In this document: positions 1-5,455 of the stretch, in pieces
Position numbering within the stretch: the first letter of the stretch is position 1
Layout: each line of letters begins with the position of its first letter
NCBI GenBank assembly: GCA_031283665.1
Contig: JAITBJ010000036.1
Coordinates: forward strand, 1 to 9,698
From: Candidatus Opitulatrix cubana
GTDB taxonomy: Bacteria > Actinomycetota > Actinomycetes > Actinomycetales > Bifidobacteriaceae
Direction of reading: 5' to 3'
DNA length: 9,698 nt
Position numbers and translations under genes: made by a program
Notes under the pieces: generated by a model
Databases searched by the model: none
The model's input: the letters and a program-made list of their open reading frames with translations, nothing else
What the model was told of the DNA's origin: nothing

Positions 1-281
1 CTAATTTCGCTTCTAAACAAATTAGTAATAGCAAAAATCCAGCATCTGCCTGACTGCCCTTGAGATGTAGCATTCCAATCATCTAATCTAAGCGCTACAT
101 CTGCATCAAGCGTCATAGAACGGTAATGATTATAGCAGCTTTCATCCACTCCGACTTTGCAAACAGCGTTTCTTGATCTTATATAATTATCATTTGAGAT
201 AAAATCAGCATGCAGTTTGGAAACTAATTTAGTAGATAATTCTGTAAAAGAACTACCCTGCGTACGCTTCTGTGCTTCCAT
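1..281 (-). CDS. pepC: Aminopeptidase C (bleomycin hydrolase family), N-terminal part, runs off the left edge
   Basis: This is the first 93 codons of a cytosolic cysteine aminopeptidase of peptidase family C1B, which removes N-terminal residues from peptides. I translated the minus strand from the ATG at 281-279; the frame is open to base 1. The diagnostic block is S-Q-G-Q-S-G-R-C-W-I-F-A. It matches the family's Q-x-x-x-G-R-C-W-x-F-A active site, with the likely catalytic cysteine at residue 80 (codon at 44-42) and the oxyanion-hole glutamine at residue 74. The catalytic His and Asn lie outside the window. The start overlaps the stop of the upstream coiled-coil gene as TAATG, and there is no strong Shine-Dalgarno site, so translation is probably coupled. 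Full family members are about 440-450 residues, so roughly a fifth is visible. I am sure of the family from the active site, but cannot say whether the gene is intact. Confidence 0.88.
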   Translation of the reverse strand, partial: MEAQKRTQGSSFTELSTKLVSKLHADFISNDNYIRSRNAVCKVGVDESCYNHYRSMTLDADVALRLDDWNATSQGQSGRCWIFAITNLFRSEI

Positions 282-1699
282 TATTTTTTAGATGTTTTCC
301 CCTTCGCTGAGCTATTTTTTGCTGCTTTTCCTGTTTTAGATGCTGTTTTAGGAGTATTTTTTCTCTTAGATTCTCCTTCTCTGTCAACTAAATCAATATC
401 ATATGCACCAGCTTTATTAGCTTGAATAGAATCTATTGAAATAGATGTAAGACCTTGCAATTCTTTTATTCTAGCAGTAACAGCTTGCTCATGTGCACTC
501 AATTTATCAATTCGAGATTTCAGATTTAGCACTCTTTGAGATGCATCTTTCTCAAACTCTTTTTCAATTCTAACAAGTCTAGCCTTGCCATCATTCAGAA
601 TTCTTTCAGCCTCTTCTTCAGCAGCCACTTTATAAGCTTTACCTTCTTTCAAAAGTTTAACTTGCAAAGCTTCTGCTTTCTTAACTATTTCTTTTGATTT
701 CACATTTGCATCTGCTAACATTTGACGAGACGCCTTCATAACTTCATCTGACTTTTTCTGAATTTCACTGATCTTGTTAGAGAGCTCTTTCTCAGTCTCT
801 TCTTTTCTTTTAGCAATAGCTAAATCTGCTTCACTACTTGCAATATCAATTCTCTTATTTACATCTAATAAAGTATCATCTGCTTTCTTTTCTATATTTG
901 CAGCATTTCGTTTTGCATCTAAAACAATATTCTCTGCCTCAATTTTAGAAGTTGTTAAAATTCTTTCAGCCTGAGCTTTTGCATCAGCCATTTGCTTTTT
1001 AACATCTGTTAGAGTGCTTTTAGAAGCCACAGAAGTTTTTTTCAAAACCTCCTGTGCTGTTTCTTGTGCTTTTGAAATAATGCTATCTGCATGAGTTTGT
1101 GCTTTAATCGCGTTCTTCTTACTCAGTGTTTCCGCTTTTGATCTTTCGGCGTCAATTTCTTGTTTTAGAGATTCACGAAGTGTTTTTTCTTCTTGCTCTA
1201 AAGTGTTTTTCCGTATAGCAGCTTCTTTTTCAACACTACTTAGTAGTTGCTGGGCGCTATCCTTAGCAGAACTTACAATTTGCACTGCTTCGCTTTGTGC
1301 ATTATTTAAAACTGATTCTGCTTTAGATTCTGCTTTTTCAATAGTGGTTTTTGAATTCACATTAGCTACTGATACTAATGACTCCGCTTTTTGCTGAGCA
1401 TGCTCCATAATATAATTTGATTCTTCTTTTGCCCTTGCAAGCATATCTTCTGATGCAGTTTCCGCAGAGCGTAAAATTTGCTGTGCTCTTGCGCCAAGAC
1501 CTTCATAAGTTGGCTGCTCTGTTTCCGCTAAGATTTTTTGTGTAGACGATAAATCATTTTTTGTTCTTCTTAATTCAGATTCATAATTTGAAATTTTCCT
1601 TTTTGCGTCTTCTAAATTTTCATTCAGGTCTTTTACTAAATTATCAACCTGAGTTTTATCATAACCCCTAATAGCTACATTAAAATTTGTTATTGCCAT
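281..1699 (-). CDS. DivIVA-domain hendecad coiled-coil protein, Scy-like polar scaffold
   Basis: A 472-residue cytoskeletal-type protein. Residues 1-60 resemble the DivIVA N-terminal domain (F-N-V-A-I-R-G-Y-D-K-T-Q-V, then a coiled coil). They are followed by P-T-Y-E-G-L-G-A-R-A-Q-Q-I-L at 63-76, the linker seen in Streptomyces Scy and related actinobacterial proteins. From I75 to I162 there are eight uninterrupted 11-residue repeats, with an aliphatic residue or Met in at least one of the first two places and Ala (Val once) at place 5. Hendecads resume in the second half. This predicts a long, nearly straight coiled-coil rod. The last 30 residues are a Lys/Ser/Thr/Ala tail. In Streptomyces, Scy organises polar growth with DivIVA; that role here is inferred. 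I chose the ATG at 1699 because AAAGGAG lies 4 nt upstream. The longer frame from the TTG at 1726 would translate through the Shine-Dalgarno site. It probably has its own promoter and is coupled to pepC. Confidence 0.85.
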   Translation of the reverse strand: MAITNFNVAIRGYDKTQVDNLVKDLNENLEDAKRKISNYESELRRTKNDLSSTQKILAETEQPTYEGLGARAQQILRSAETASEDMLARAKEESNYIMEHAQQKAESLVSVANVNSKTTIEKAESKAESVLNNAQSEAVQIVSSAKDSAQQLLSSVEKEAAIRKNTLEQEEKTLRESLKQEIDAERSKAETLSKKNAIKAQTHADSIISKAQETAQEVLKKTSVASKSTLTDVKKQMADAKAQAERILTTSKIEAENIVLDAKRNAANIEKKADDTLLDVNKRIDIASSEADLAIAKRKEETEKELSNKISEIQKKSDEVMKASRQMLADANVKSKEIVKKAEALQVKLLKEGKAYKVAAEEEAERILNDGKARLVRIEKEFEKDASQRVLNLKSRIDKLSAHEQAVTARIKELQGLTSISIDSIQANKAGAYDIDLVDREGESKRKNTPKTASKTGKAAKNSSAKGKTSKK

Positions 1700-1703
1700 T
1701 GTA

Positions 1704-1710
1704 CTCCTTT
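1704..1710 (-). promoter_or_regulatory. Shine-Dalgarno site that fixes the start of the Scy-like gene
   Basis: AAAGGAG on the minus strand, 4 nt before the ATG at 1699. It sits inside the longer reading frame that begins with TTG at 1726, so it argues for the shorter protein. It is one of only two strong Shine-Dalgarno sites in the window. Confidence 0.8.
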
Positions 1711-1715
1711 TTTCA

Positions 1716-1742
1716 ATTCTATACAAAGATAGTTTAGCACAA
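1716..1742 (-). promoter_or_regulatory. Possible promoter of the Scy-like gene
   Basis: A -10-like TAGAAT at 1721-1716 lies within GTATAGAAT, the same nine bases found before the MFS gene. A weak -35 candidate, TTGTGC, lies at 1742-1737 with a short 15-base spacer. A start about 7 nt after the -10 would give a leader just long enough to hold the Shine-Dalgarno site. Confidence 0.4.
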
Positions 1743-1749
1743 ATTTATT

Positions 1750-3129
1750 TTATGCAACATCTTTTTCTCTAATTACCCAAACGCTAAAAGCGCCGATAAC
1801 TATCAAAATAGCAGCCACCATAAACATAGTTGGTGTTTGAGAATCTCCACCCATTGCAGGCACAAGAAGCTTCCCTCCTACAGCAGCTACAATTTGCGGA
1901 AGGCAAATAGTTCCATTGAATAGTCCTAAATAACTTCCCATATGCTCTGAATGCTCTCCTTCTAAAGAGTTTGTCAAAATTGTAAAAGGAAAAGTCATCA
2001 TAGCTGCCCAAGCAATACCTATTAATACAAATGAAAAAATAAGTGCATATTGATCATGCACAAAATAAATAGACCCAAATCCAAAAGCACCTAAAACCAA
2101 TGATGCACAATACGCAGCTTTTTTAGATGTGATTTTTGATATAAGTGGCAAAAGTAGTGACCAAAGCACAGCTCCCACAGCTTGCACAGCTGACAAAATG
2201 CCGAACCAGTTTCCAGCATCTTGGAAGCCGTTTGATGTAGTATCACTAGTGCCCCAGACATTTAGAGCTATAGCTGATGTAGAATAAGTCCATAAAAACA
2301 AAAAAGCTGCCCAACAGAAAAACTGCACTAATCCTATAGACCAAAAAGCAGATGGAGCTTTTTTCAAAAGTGTGATTATATTTGCAGATTTTTTCTTGAA
2401 TTGATCTTTCAAATCAAACCCGTGGAACCGAGCATATTCTTCAGGATTAAGTTCTTTTACAGTGATTGCCGAATAAAGGCAGCAAACTATTAAAAGTGCA
2501 GCGCCTACATAAAATGAATAAATTACCGAATCTGGAACCACACCTTTTGCAGCCACATTTGCCACACCTATTGCAGCTAAAAGGTATGGGAACACACTCG
2601 CTAGTACATTGCCTAGATTTGAAAGGAATGACTGAATAGAATAAGCTAGCGTTTTCTGCTTTTCATTAACCATATCACCCACTAACATTTTGAAAGGCTG
2701 CATAGCTACATTAGATGATAAATCTAAAAACATTACCGCAAGTGCTCCAAAAATTAAAGCCTGTGTAACATCAAAACCAAAACTGCCTGAATGTGGAAAT
2801 AAAATCATAACTATCACTGCAACAATAGCGCCGATAAATAAATAAGGAATTCGGCGTCCTAATTTTGGAAACCATGTTTTATCAGAAAAATAGCCAACAA
2901 TTGGCTGAATTATTAACCCTGCAAGAGGTGGCAAAATCCAAAACAGCGATAAATCTGATGGGTCTGCTCCAAGAGTTTGAAATACACGGCTCATATTTGC
3001 AGATTGCAAACCGTAAGCCATCTGAACTCCTAAAAATCCAAATGATATATTCCATATTGTAAAGAATGGAAGATTAGGCTGTCTTTGAGTTATATTATTT
3101 GCTATATTATTATCTATTTTTGTATCCAT
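1750..3129 (-). CDS. MFS transporter, SLC45-like sugar permease
   Basis: A 459-residue integral membrane protein of the major facilitator superfamily. The N-terminal half has Y-G-L-Q-S-A-N, then F-Q-T-L-G-A-D-P, F-W-I-L-P-P-L-A-G and Q-P-I-V-G-Y-F-S-D-K-T-W with a following G-R-R-x-P-Y. This is the SLC45/sucrose-maltose type of the MFS loop-2/3 signature. Multiple hydrophobic segments separated by a basic central loop (around F-K-K-K-S) fit 12 helices in two bundles. Relatives carry disaccharides or maltodextrins, probably with protons. The substrate here cannot be told, and no sugar hydrolase or phosphorylase gene lies beside it. I chose the ATG at 3129 over the one at 3135, two codons upstream. 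Neither has a Shine-Dalgarno site, but a TAGAAT -10 ends 6 nt before 3129, so a leaderless mRNA would begin there. It stands 50 bp before the Scy-like gene on the same strand. Confidence 0.85.
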   Translation of the reverse strand: MDTKIDNNIANNITQRQPNLPFFTIWNISFGFLGVQMAYGLQSANMSRVFQTLGADPSDLSLFWILPPLAGLIIQPIVGYFSDKTWFPKLGRRIPYLFIGAIVAVIVMILFPHSGSFGFDVTQALIFGALAVMFLDLSSNVAMQPFKMLVGDMVNEKQKTLAYSIQSFLSNLGNVLASVFPYLLAAIGVANVAAKGVVPDSVIYSFYVGAALLIVCCLYSAITVKELNPEEYARFHGFDLKDQFKKKSANIITLLKKAPSAFWSIGLVQFFCWAAFLFLWTYSTSAIALNVWGTSDTTSNGFQDAGNWFGILSAVQAVGAVLWSLLLPLISKITSKKAAYCASLVLGAFGFGSIYFVHDQYALIFSFVLIGIAWAAMMTFPFTILTNSLEGEHSEHMGSYLGLFNGTICLPQIVAAVGGKLLVPAMGGDSQTPTMFMVAAILIVIGAFSVWVIREKDVA

Positions 3130-3135
3130 ATACAT

Positions 3136-3163
3136 ATTCTATACCAAATTACAATTAAAACAA
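3136..3163 (-). promoter_or_regulatory. Putative leaderless promoter of the MFS transporter
   Basis: A -10-like TAGAAT at 3141-3136 (in GTATAGAAT) ends exactly 6 nt before the ATG at 3129. A weak TTGTTT -35 candidate lies at 3163-3158 with a 16-base spacer. Transcription starting about 7 nt after the -10 would begin at the A of that ATG. This is a reading of the sequence; no start site was measured. Confidence 0.45.
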
Positions 3164-3193
3164 AATTGTTTTACTGTATTTACGAAATCTTTG

Positions 3194-3206
3194 ATTGAGC
3201 CCCCTG
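3194..3206. repeat. Direct repeat copy of the tRNA-Thr 3' end, distal copy
   Basis: ATTGAGCCCCCTG on the plus strand, identical to 3282-3294. It copies tRNA-Thr positions 64-73 plus three bases beyond. The two copies are 88 bp apart and bracket a GC-rich hairpin patch. Confidence 0.75.
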
Positions 3207-3235
3207 TCTGGGGGTTTGGGGGTGATACCCCCAAA
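3200..3235. repeat. Two abutting GC-rich inverted repeats downstream of tRNA-Thr
   Basis: The first hairpin is C5 (3200-3204), loop TGTCT, G5 (3210-3214). It is followed without a gap by TTTGGGGG (3215-3222), loop TGATA, and CCCCCAAA (3228-3235), a perfect 8-bp stem. The order C5-G5-G5-C5 also allows exchanged pairing between the two hairpins. A third, weaker stem, CTGTG/CACAG, lies at 3250-3254 and 3262-3266. Neither strand has a clear T-tract just after the stems, so a standard intrinsic terminator is not supported, although the stems could still end tRNA transcription or protect a 3' end. Confidence 0.65.
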
Positions 3236-3281
3236 AGAAACTGCTCGAACTGTGAGAATCCCACAGGGAGAGAAATTTTAA

Positions 3282-3294
3282 ATTGAGCCCCCTG
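3282..3294. repeat. Direct repeat copy of the tRNA-Thr 3' end, tRNA copy
   Basis: This partner of 3194-3206 is the native 3' end of tRNA-Thr: the last T-stem base, the 3' acceptor strand, the discriminator and three bases beyond. Confidence 0.75.
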
Positions 3295-3359
3295 GGGGAT
3301 TCGAACCCTCGACCCTCTCATTACAAGTGAGATGCTCTGGCCAGCTGAGCTAAGGAGGC
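3286..3359 (-). tRNA. tRNA-Thr (anticodon UGU)
   Basis: The cloverleaf was folded by eye on the minus strand. The acceptor GCCTCCT pairs with AGGGGGC (one G-T pair, T4-G69), followed by discriminator T73; CCA is not encoded (the next bases are CAA). The D-stem is GCTC/GAGC with GG in the loop. The anticodon stem TCTCA/TGAGA holds loop CTTGTAA, so the anticodon is TGT at 3325-3323, reading ACA and related Thr codons. The variable loop is GGGTC and the T-loop TTCGAAT is normal. The T-stem GAGGG/CCCCC has an A-C mismatch at position 50-64. It follows tRNA-Gly on the same strand and has its own TATAAT box 6 nt upstream. Confidence 0.93.
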
Positions 3360-3365
3360 TTATAT

Positions 3366-3371
3366 ATTATA
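3366..3371 (-). promoter_or_regulatory. TATAAT -10 box immediately before tRNA-Thr
   Basis: A consensus TATAAT at 3371-3366 ends 6 nt before nucleotide 1 of tRNA-Thr (3359). At normal spacing, transcription would begin at or within a base or two of the mature 5' end, leaving little or no leader for RNase P to remove. No good -35 is seen at 16-18 bp. Confidence 0.45.
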
Positions 3372-3406
3372 GAATATCACAAAAAATAAATCTTTTAAAG
3401 TCCGAG

Positions 3407-3477
3407 AGCGAGTGACGGGAATCGGACCCGCATTTCCAGCTTGGGAAGCTGGTGTTCTGCCACTGAACTACACTCGC
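3407..3477 (-). tRNA. tRNA-Gly (anticodon CCC), with C at position 55
   Basis: The cloverleaf was folded by eye on the minus strand, 71 nt. The acceptor GCGAGTG pairs fully with CACTCGC, then discriminator T73; CCA is not encoded. The D-stem is GTTC/GAAC with GG in the loop. The anticodon stem CCAGC/GCTGG holds loop TTCCCAA, so the anticodon is CCC (3445-3443), reading GGG. The variable loop is AAAT. The T-stem GCGGG/CCCGT has one G-T pair. The T-loop reads TCCGATT rather than the usual TTCGATT, so the near-universal U/pseudouridine 55 is replaced by C. This is either a real variant or a sequence error; everything else looks functional. Confidence 0.92.
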
Positions 3478-3509
3478 AGGATTTTACAGTTTTTTAATTC
3501 TGCAATTAT

Positions 3510-3590
3510 TCATCTAGCCAAAGCCCCTGTTGACTTTCTAAAAAATGTCATAACAGCTGCGTAAATACCTGCTCTGCTTTGCTTTGCCAT
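3510..3590 (-). CDS. Possible 26-residue basic small protein, no recognised family
   Basis: A short frame in the 137-bp gap between wecA and tRNA-Gly, with ATG at 3590-3588 and stop TGA at 3512-3510. I do not recognise the protein. It begins M-A-K-Q-S-R-A-G-I-Y-A-A-V, continues with M-T-F-F-R-K-S-T-G, and ends A-R. It has five Lys/Arg and no acidic residue. The middle I-Y-A-A-V-M-T-F-F stretch is hydrophobic, so a short amphipathic or membrane-touching helix or an RNA-binding peptide is possible. There is no Shine-Dalgarno site, but a TATTAT box ends exactly 6 nt before the ATG, as for rpmG and sufC. Its base content is less A+T-rich than the flanking gap. It may equally be a chance frame. 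Confidence 0.35.
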   Translation of the reverse strand: MAKQSRAGIYAAVMTFFRKSTGALAR

Positions 3591-3596
3591 AATCAA

Positions 3597-3602
3597 ATAA
3601 TA
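3597..3602 (-). promoter_or_regulatory. Putative leaderless -10 box before the 26-residue ORF
   Basis: TATTAT at 3602-3597, followed by TTGATT and then ATG. The 6-nt gap is the one seen before rpmG, sufC and the MFS gene. It could also drive the downstream tRNA-Gly, for which I find no nearer convincing promoter. No clear -35 is present. Confidence 0.35.
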
Positions 3603-3614
3603 TCATATTTTACA

Positions 3615-4712
3615 TTATTGACTATCTGATTTTACAGATTTTATAATATGCGGAACAATAGTAATGCACATTAGCAAAACAGCACATATTCCAACTATAG
3701 GAGCTACAAATCTTGTTGGAAAAATAGATGTTAAACTGCTGCCATACGCAAAAAGAGCAGTCCATAAATATAATATCAAAACAGCAGTAATCTGTGAATG
3801 ACCAATTTCTAACATTCTATGATGCAAATGCATACGGTCTGGCGAAAAAGGACTCTGCTTTTTGACAAGTCTCCTCACCACTGCAAGAGTCATATCCGCC
3901 AAAGGAATTATTAACACAAGAAATGGCAAAATCATAGGCATAAAAGCAGGAAGTGAATCTAAAAGAGAACTATCTGCTTCTATATTTCCTGTTACAATAA
4001 TTGTGGAGCATGCCATAAGATACCCAAGCAGCATAGACCCAGAATCTCCCATAAAAATCTTTTTCTCTCTAAAATTATGTGGCAAAAATCCTACACATAT
4101 TCCAACTAATAAAACACTTATCAGACTTGCTGCAGACGCATAAGTAGTCATTCCAAATGTTAGAATATATGAAAACATAAAAAACGCAGATGAACTAATT
4201 GCAACAATTCCTGCCGCTAAACCGTCTAAACCGTCTATAAAGTTTACTGCATTCATAACAGCCACTATTGCAAGAGTGGTGAAAACTATTAAAGAGTTTT
4301 GGGATGTCACAGTTTGCCCCATAATCGGCAAACTCAAAAGCTGAACACCGTTTATAGCCACAAACGCAGAAATGCCTAACTGCCCCGCTAATTTTAGCAG
4401 CCAATCTAAATCCCATTTATCATCTGCTGCACCGAGCAAGCAAATTCCAATTGCTCCTATTAACATAGGATAAAGCTGCTTTTGAGTTTCAAAAACTGGC
4501 TTCAAAAAATCAAAAAAAGTTGCAATATAAAACGCAATCATAAATCCTATAATCATAGCAAGACCGCCTAAACGAGGAGTAGGAGTCTTATGAACATCTC
4601 TTTTTCTAACACTTGTAACAGCGCCTATCTTTATAGCAAATAGTCTAACTATTGGTGTTACGAGAAAAGTGATAATAGCGGCAAGTGCAGCAATTGTTAA
4701 ATATATTTTCAT
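3615..4712 (-). CDS. wecA: WecA-type undecaprenyl/decaprenyl-phosphate GlcNAc-1-phosphate transferase
   Basis: A 365-residue polytopic membrane enzyme of the MraY/WecA/TagO family. It moves a sugar-1-phosphate (GlcNAc-1-P in most relatives) from UDP-sugar to a polyprenyl phosphate carrier on the inner face of the membrane, starting wall-linked glycopolymers. Visible landmarks are R-D-V-H-K-T-P-T-P-R-L-G-G (38-50), the Asp pair D97-D98 in A-A-D-D-K-W-D-L-D, N-F-I-D-G-L-D-G-L-A-A-G (157-168), M-G-D-S-G-S (221-226) and the cytosolic H-L-H-H-R (295-299) of the WecA/TagO branch. About ten or eleven hydrophobic segments fit the fold, and length is normal. In mycobacteria the homologue starts the arabinogalactan linker; the end product here is unknown. 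The start overlaps the sufC stop as ATGA, with no Shine-Dalgarno site, so translation is likely coupled. MraY is excluded by overall motif pattern more than by any single residue. Confidence 0.9.
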   Translation of the reverse strand: MKIYLTIAALAAIITFLVTPIVRLFAIKIGAVTSVRKRDVHKTPTPRLGGLAMIIGFMIAFYIATFFDFLKPVFETQKQLYPMLIGAIGICLLGAADDKWDLDWLLKLAGQLGISAFVAINGVQLLSLPIMGQTVTSQNSLIVFTTLAIVAVMNAVNFIDGLDGLAAGIVAISSSAFFMFSYILTFGMTTYASAASLISVLLVGICVGFLPHNFREKKIFMGDSGSMLLGYLMACSTIIVTGNIEADSSLLDSLPAFMPMILPFLVLIIPLADMTLAVVRRLVKKQSPFSPDRMHLHHRMLEIGHSQITAVLILYLWTALFAYGSSLTSIFPTRFVAPIVGICAVLLMCITIVPHIIKSVKSDSQ

Positions 4713-5455
4713 AAATACTTATCGTATCCCACTTTTTCAAGCTCTTTTGCAAAAGCGCTATCTCCTGATTTCATAATTTTTCCGTTAGCAAAAACGTGCA
4801 CAAAATCAGGTTTTATATATTCTAGTATTCTCGCATAATGTGTTATCAAAATAATTCCTATATTATTTTCCTTTTGTATTTTATCTATCTCGGTTGCCAC
4901 TAATCGCAAAGCATCAACATCTAAACCAGAATCTATTTCATCTAAAATAGCGTATTTGGGTTTTAGCATTTTCAGCTGCAAAATCTCATTTTTCTTTTTT
5001 TCGCCACCTGAAAAACCCACATTTAAACTACGAGCAGCAAACTCATTTGAGATTTTTAAACTCTTTTGAGCGTTAGAAAACTTTTTTACCCATTCTCTCA
5101 CATTAGGCGTTTTGCCACTAATTGAACCATATGCCACTCTTAAAAAATTTGAAACTCCTACGCCATCTATTTCTGCAGGGTGCTGAAAACCAAGAAATAA
5201 ACCCTCTTTTGCTATTTTATCAGGAGTTAAACCGGTTATATTTACATTATCTAATAAAGCGCTTCCACCTGTGATTTCATAAGATGGATGACCTGCAAGA
5301 GTATACGCTAATGTAGATTTTCCAGACCCGTTAGGACCCATAATAGCATGAATTTCGCCTCTTTGAATTTCTAAATCTACACCCTGCAAAACCTCTTTTG
5401 ACTTATCAGAGTTAATCAGAACTTTAGCTTTTAGTCCTTTTATGTTTAACGACAT
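4709..5455 (-). CDS. sufC: SufC, Fe-S cluster assembly ATPase
   Basis: A 248-residue ABC-type ATPase that works in the cytosol with SufB and SufD to build and transfer iron-sulfur clusters. Walker A is G-P-N-G-S-G-K-S-T (40-48), the Q-loop Gln is 91 in F-Q-H-P-A-E-I, the signature is F-S-G-G-E-K-K-K-N-E (148-157), Walker B ends L-D-E (171-173), and the switch His is 206 in L-I-T-H-Y. The sequence L-D-E-I-D-S-G-L-D-V-D-A-L is typical of SufC rather than a transporter. Length is normal. No sufB, sufD, sufS or sufU lies beside it, which is unusual. It overlaps the end of lspA by 32 bp and wecA by 4 bp. It has no Shine-Dalgarno site, but a TGATAAACT extended -10 inside lspA ends 6 nt before its ATG, so it may be transcribed separately as a leaderless mRNA as well as with the operon. 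Confidence 0.94.
   Translation of the reverse strand: MSLNIKGLKAKVLINSDKSKEVLQGVDLEIQRGEIHAIMGPNGSGKSTLAYTLAGHPSYEITGGSALLDNVNITGLTPDKIAKEGLFLGFQHPAEIDGVGVSNFLRVAYGSISGKTPNVREWVKKFSNAQKSLKISNEFAARSLNVGFSGGEKKKNEILQLKMLKPKYAILDEIDSGLDVDALRLVATEIDKIQKENNIGIILITHYARILEYIKPDFVHVFANGKIMKSGDSAFAKELEKVGYDKYL

Noticed and set aside
774..1397. Plus-strand frames opposite the Scy-like gene
   Set aside because: They are antisense shadows of a repetitive coiled coil, rich in Ser/Phe/Leu, without start signals. The same holds for frames opposite wag31 at 6691-6980.
1700..1726. Nine-codon N-terminal extension of the Scy-like gene from a TTG start
   Set aside because: The extension would run through the Shine-Dalgarno site, and the DivIVA-like domain begins at M-A-I-T-N-F.
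3215..3235. Intrinsic terminator after tRNA-Thr
   Set aside because: The 8-bp stem is strong, but no T-run follows on either strand; the minus strand continues with A and C, the plus strand with A and G.
3139..3321. A 60-codon minus-strand frame covering part of tRNA-Thr and the hairpin patch
   Set aside because: Its start lies in tRNA-Thr, and R-G-S-R-V-R-I-P-Q-G-A is the well-known false translation of a tRNA T-arm. The rest translates GC-rich hairpins and has no family signature.
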